Assembly (NCBI GenBank): GCA_002432715.1
Contig: DJGJ01000030.1
Location: 1 to 5,318, forward strand
Length of the DNA stretch: 5,318 nt
Direction of reading: 5' to 3'
DNA from: Sphaerochaeta sp. UBA5849
GTDB lineage: Bacteria; Spirochaetota; Spirochaetia; Sphaerochaetales; Sphaerochaetaceae
The notes under the pieces were generated by a model. That model saw only the letters and a list, made by a program, of their open reading frames with translations, had not been told where the DNA came from and did not search any database. The position numbers were made by a program, and so were the translations under genes. Numbering within the stretch: position 1 is the stretch's first letter; the number at the start of each line of letters is the position of its first letter. Of this stretch, positions 4,844 through 5,318 are shown piece after piece.

Positions 4844-5088
4844 ATGAGGCGAGTAAGAAGCCTGTAAGTATTTATTATATTCCTATATTCACATTAAAAA
4901 GCTGTATAAAATTACAAACTATGCAAATTACTTATTGTAATAACTATAGATACCTTGCTTTATTCATTTCTCGGGTTTAGTATGCTTACAAAGGTCTTCT
5001 GGAATATATTACAGCATCCTTTGGATGTTTCATGGTATAGATGCAGGTTTTGCGTGCACTGTCTCCGTTTTTTTCCAAGGAGGTCCTC
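4844..5088. other. AT-rich intergenic region before the NuoE-type gene
   Basis: No protein-coding frame here has a credible start or family match. The stretch at 4865-4970 is distinctly AT-rich. It contains ATTACAA (4911-4917) facing TTGTAAT (4935-4941), an overlapping dyad ATTAC-TTATT-GTAAT (4927-4941), a short hairpin CATCC-TTT-GGATG (5015-5027), and seven Ts (5068-5074) just before the SD of the next gene. The region must hold the promoter and leader of that gene. Confidence 0.6.
4955..4983 (+). promoter_or_regulatory. Weak promoter candidate for the NuoE-type gene
   Basis: TTGCTT (4955-4960), a 17-nt spacer and TAGTAT (4978-4983) are the best-spaced pair I found upstream of 5089. Each hexamer is a poor to moderate match. 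If used, it gives a leader of about 100 nt. TATATT at 5005-5010 is an alternative -10 without a good -35. Confidence 0.25.
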
Positions 5089-5318
5089 ATGAGCGATCGA
5101 CACACCGCGATCCAAGCAATCGTAGCGTCCCATCGTACCGAGCGTGGAGCACTACTTTCCATTCTGGAAGCAGTCCAGCGCAGCAGCGACCACAACTACC
5201 TCAGCAAGGAGGAGTTGGTCCTGGTTGCAAAGGAGCTGGAAGTACCCCTTTCGACAGTCTATTCAGTTGCCACCTTCTATGCATTTTTCAATCTTAAACC
5301 GCAAGGCGAGCATGTAAT
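5089..5318 (+). CDS. nuoE: NuoE/HndA-type 24-kDa 2Fe-2S subunit, 5' part only
   Basis: The window ends after 76 codons of this gene. The visible part is the N-terminal helical domain of the NuoE/HndA family: IVASHRTERGALLSILEAVQ (11-30), then the Y-L-S-K-E-E-L segment (37-43), then LEVPLSTVYSVATFYAFFN (50-68) and L-K-P-Q-G-E-H-V. V-Y-x-V-A-T-F-Y-x-F-F followed by L-K-P-x-G is highly characteristic. The thioredoxin-like domain with the four cysteines of the [2Fe-2S] cluster should follow but is outside the window. Family members are the small electron-transfer subunit of NADH dehydrogenases, electron-bifurcating or NADP-reducing [FeFe] hydrogenases and NAD-linked formate dehydrogenases. Which of these applies depends on the next genes. 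The start at 5089 has a perfect AAGGAGGT (5077-5084). Lack of a stop is due to the window edge, not a break. Confidence 0.92.
   Translation, partial: MSDRHTAIQAIVASHRTERGALLSILEAVQRSSDHNYLSKEELVLVAKELEVPLSTVYSVATFYAFFNLKPQGEHV

Noticed and set aside
4911..4941. Rex operator upstream of the NuoE-type gene
   Set aside because: Rex sites have TTGT facing ACAA with a short centre. Here the order is reversed (ACAA then TTGT) and the spacer is 17 nt.
4986..5195. A 69-codon minus-strand frame
   Set aside because: It overlaps the promoter and start of the NuoE-type gene, which is secure by homology and SD.
1..5318. CRISPR array, tRNA, rRNA, prophage or defence genes
   Set aside because: No spaced repeat series, cloverleaf, rRNA-like segment or phage or defence protein motif was seen on either strand.

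Overview
The window is a compact chromosomal segment of a bacterium with moderate base composition. Its genes have bacterial promoters and mostly strong Shine-Dalgarno (SD) sites. The gene set is a Flavodoxin_5-type protein, a Sua5-type tRNA-modification enzyme, a GNAT acetyltransferase, a YjbQ-family protein, an IS4-family insertion sequence (IS) and the start of a NuoE/HndA-type 2Fe-2S subunit. This suits an anaerobic or fermentative organism. My impression is a Sphaerochaeta-like spirochaete, but that rests on general protein similarity and no lineage marker is present.

Layout: a flavodoxin-domain gene (+, 79-558) sits behind its own extended -10 promoter. It converges, with a 2-nt gap, on a Sua5/YwlC gene (-, 561-1877) that carries about 115 extra N-terminal residues. 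A GNAT gene (+, 1951-2439) diverges from it and has no SD. A perfect 23-bp tandem duplication (2425-2470) covers the GNAT stop codon. A strong promoter follows at once (2474-2502) and drives a small ORF (+, 2554-2736) whose N-terminal part faintly resembles BrnA-type antitoxins.

The main event lies in the second half. A yjbQ-family gene on the minus strand has been split by a 1.62-kb IS4-family element (3043-4664). The element has 13-bp perfect terminal inverted repeats, a single transposase with a DDE triad and YREK signature, and a 7-bp target duplication TTATTAA (3036-3042 and 4665-4671). The 3' part of yjbQ lies at 2743-3042. The 5' part, with its promoter, SD and start codon, lies at 4666-4843 and is not obvious as a long ORF because only 41 native codons remain. 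Removing the IS and one target copy restores a 138-codon gene exactly in frame.

After an AT-rich intergenic region of about 245 bp (4844-5088) with several dyads, a NuoE/HndA-type gene starts at 5089 behind a perfect AAGGAGGT and runs off the window end. The genes look like independent units, not one pathway. I see no defence system, CRISPR array, tRNA or rRNA. The most informative observations are the reconstructable yjbQ disruption, the in-frame arrangement of transposase and yjbQ remnant, the Sua5 N-terminal extension and the likely leaderless GNAT start.
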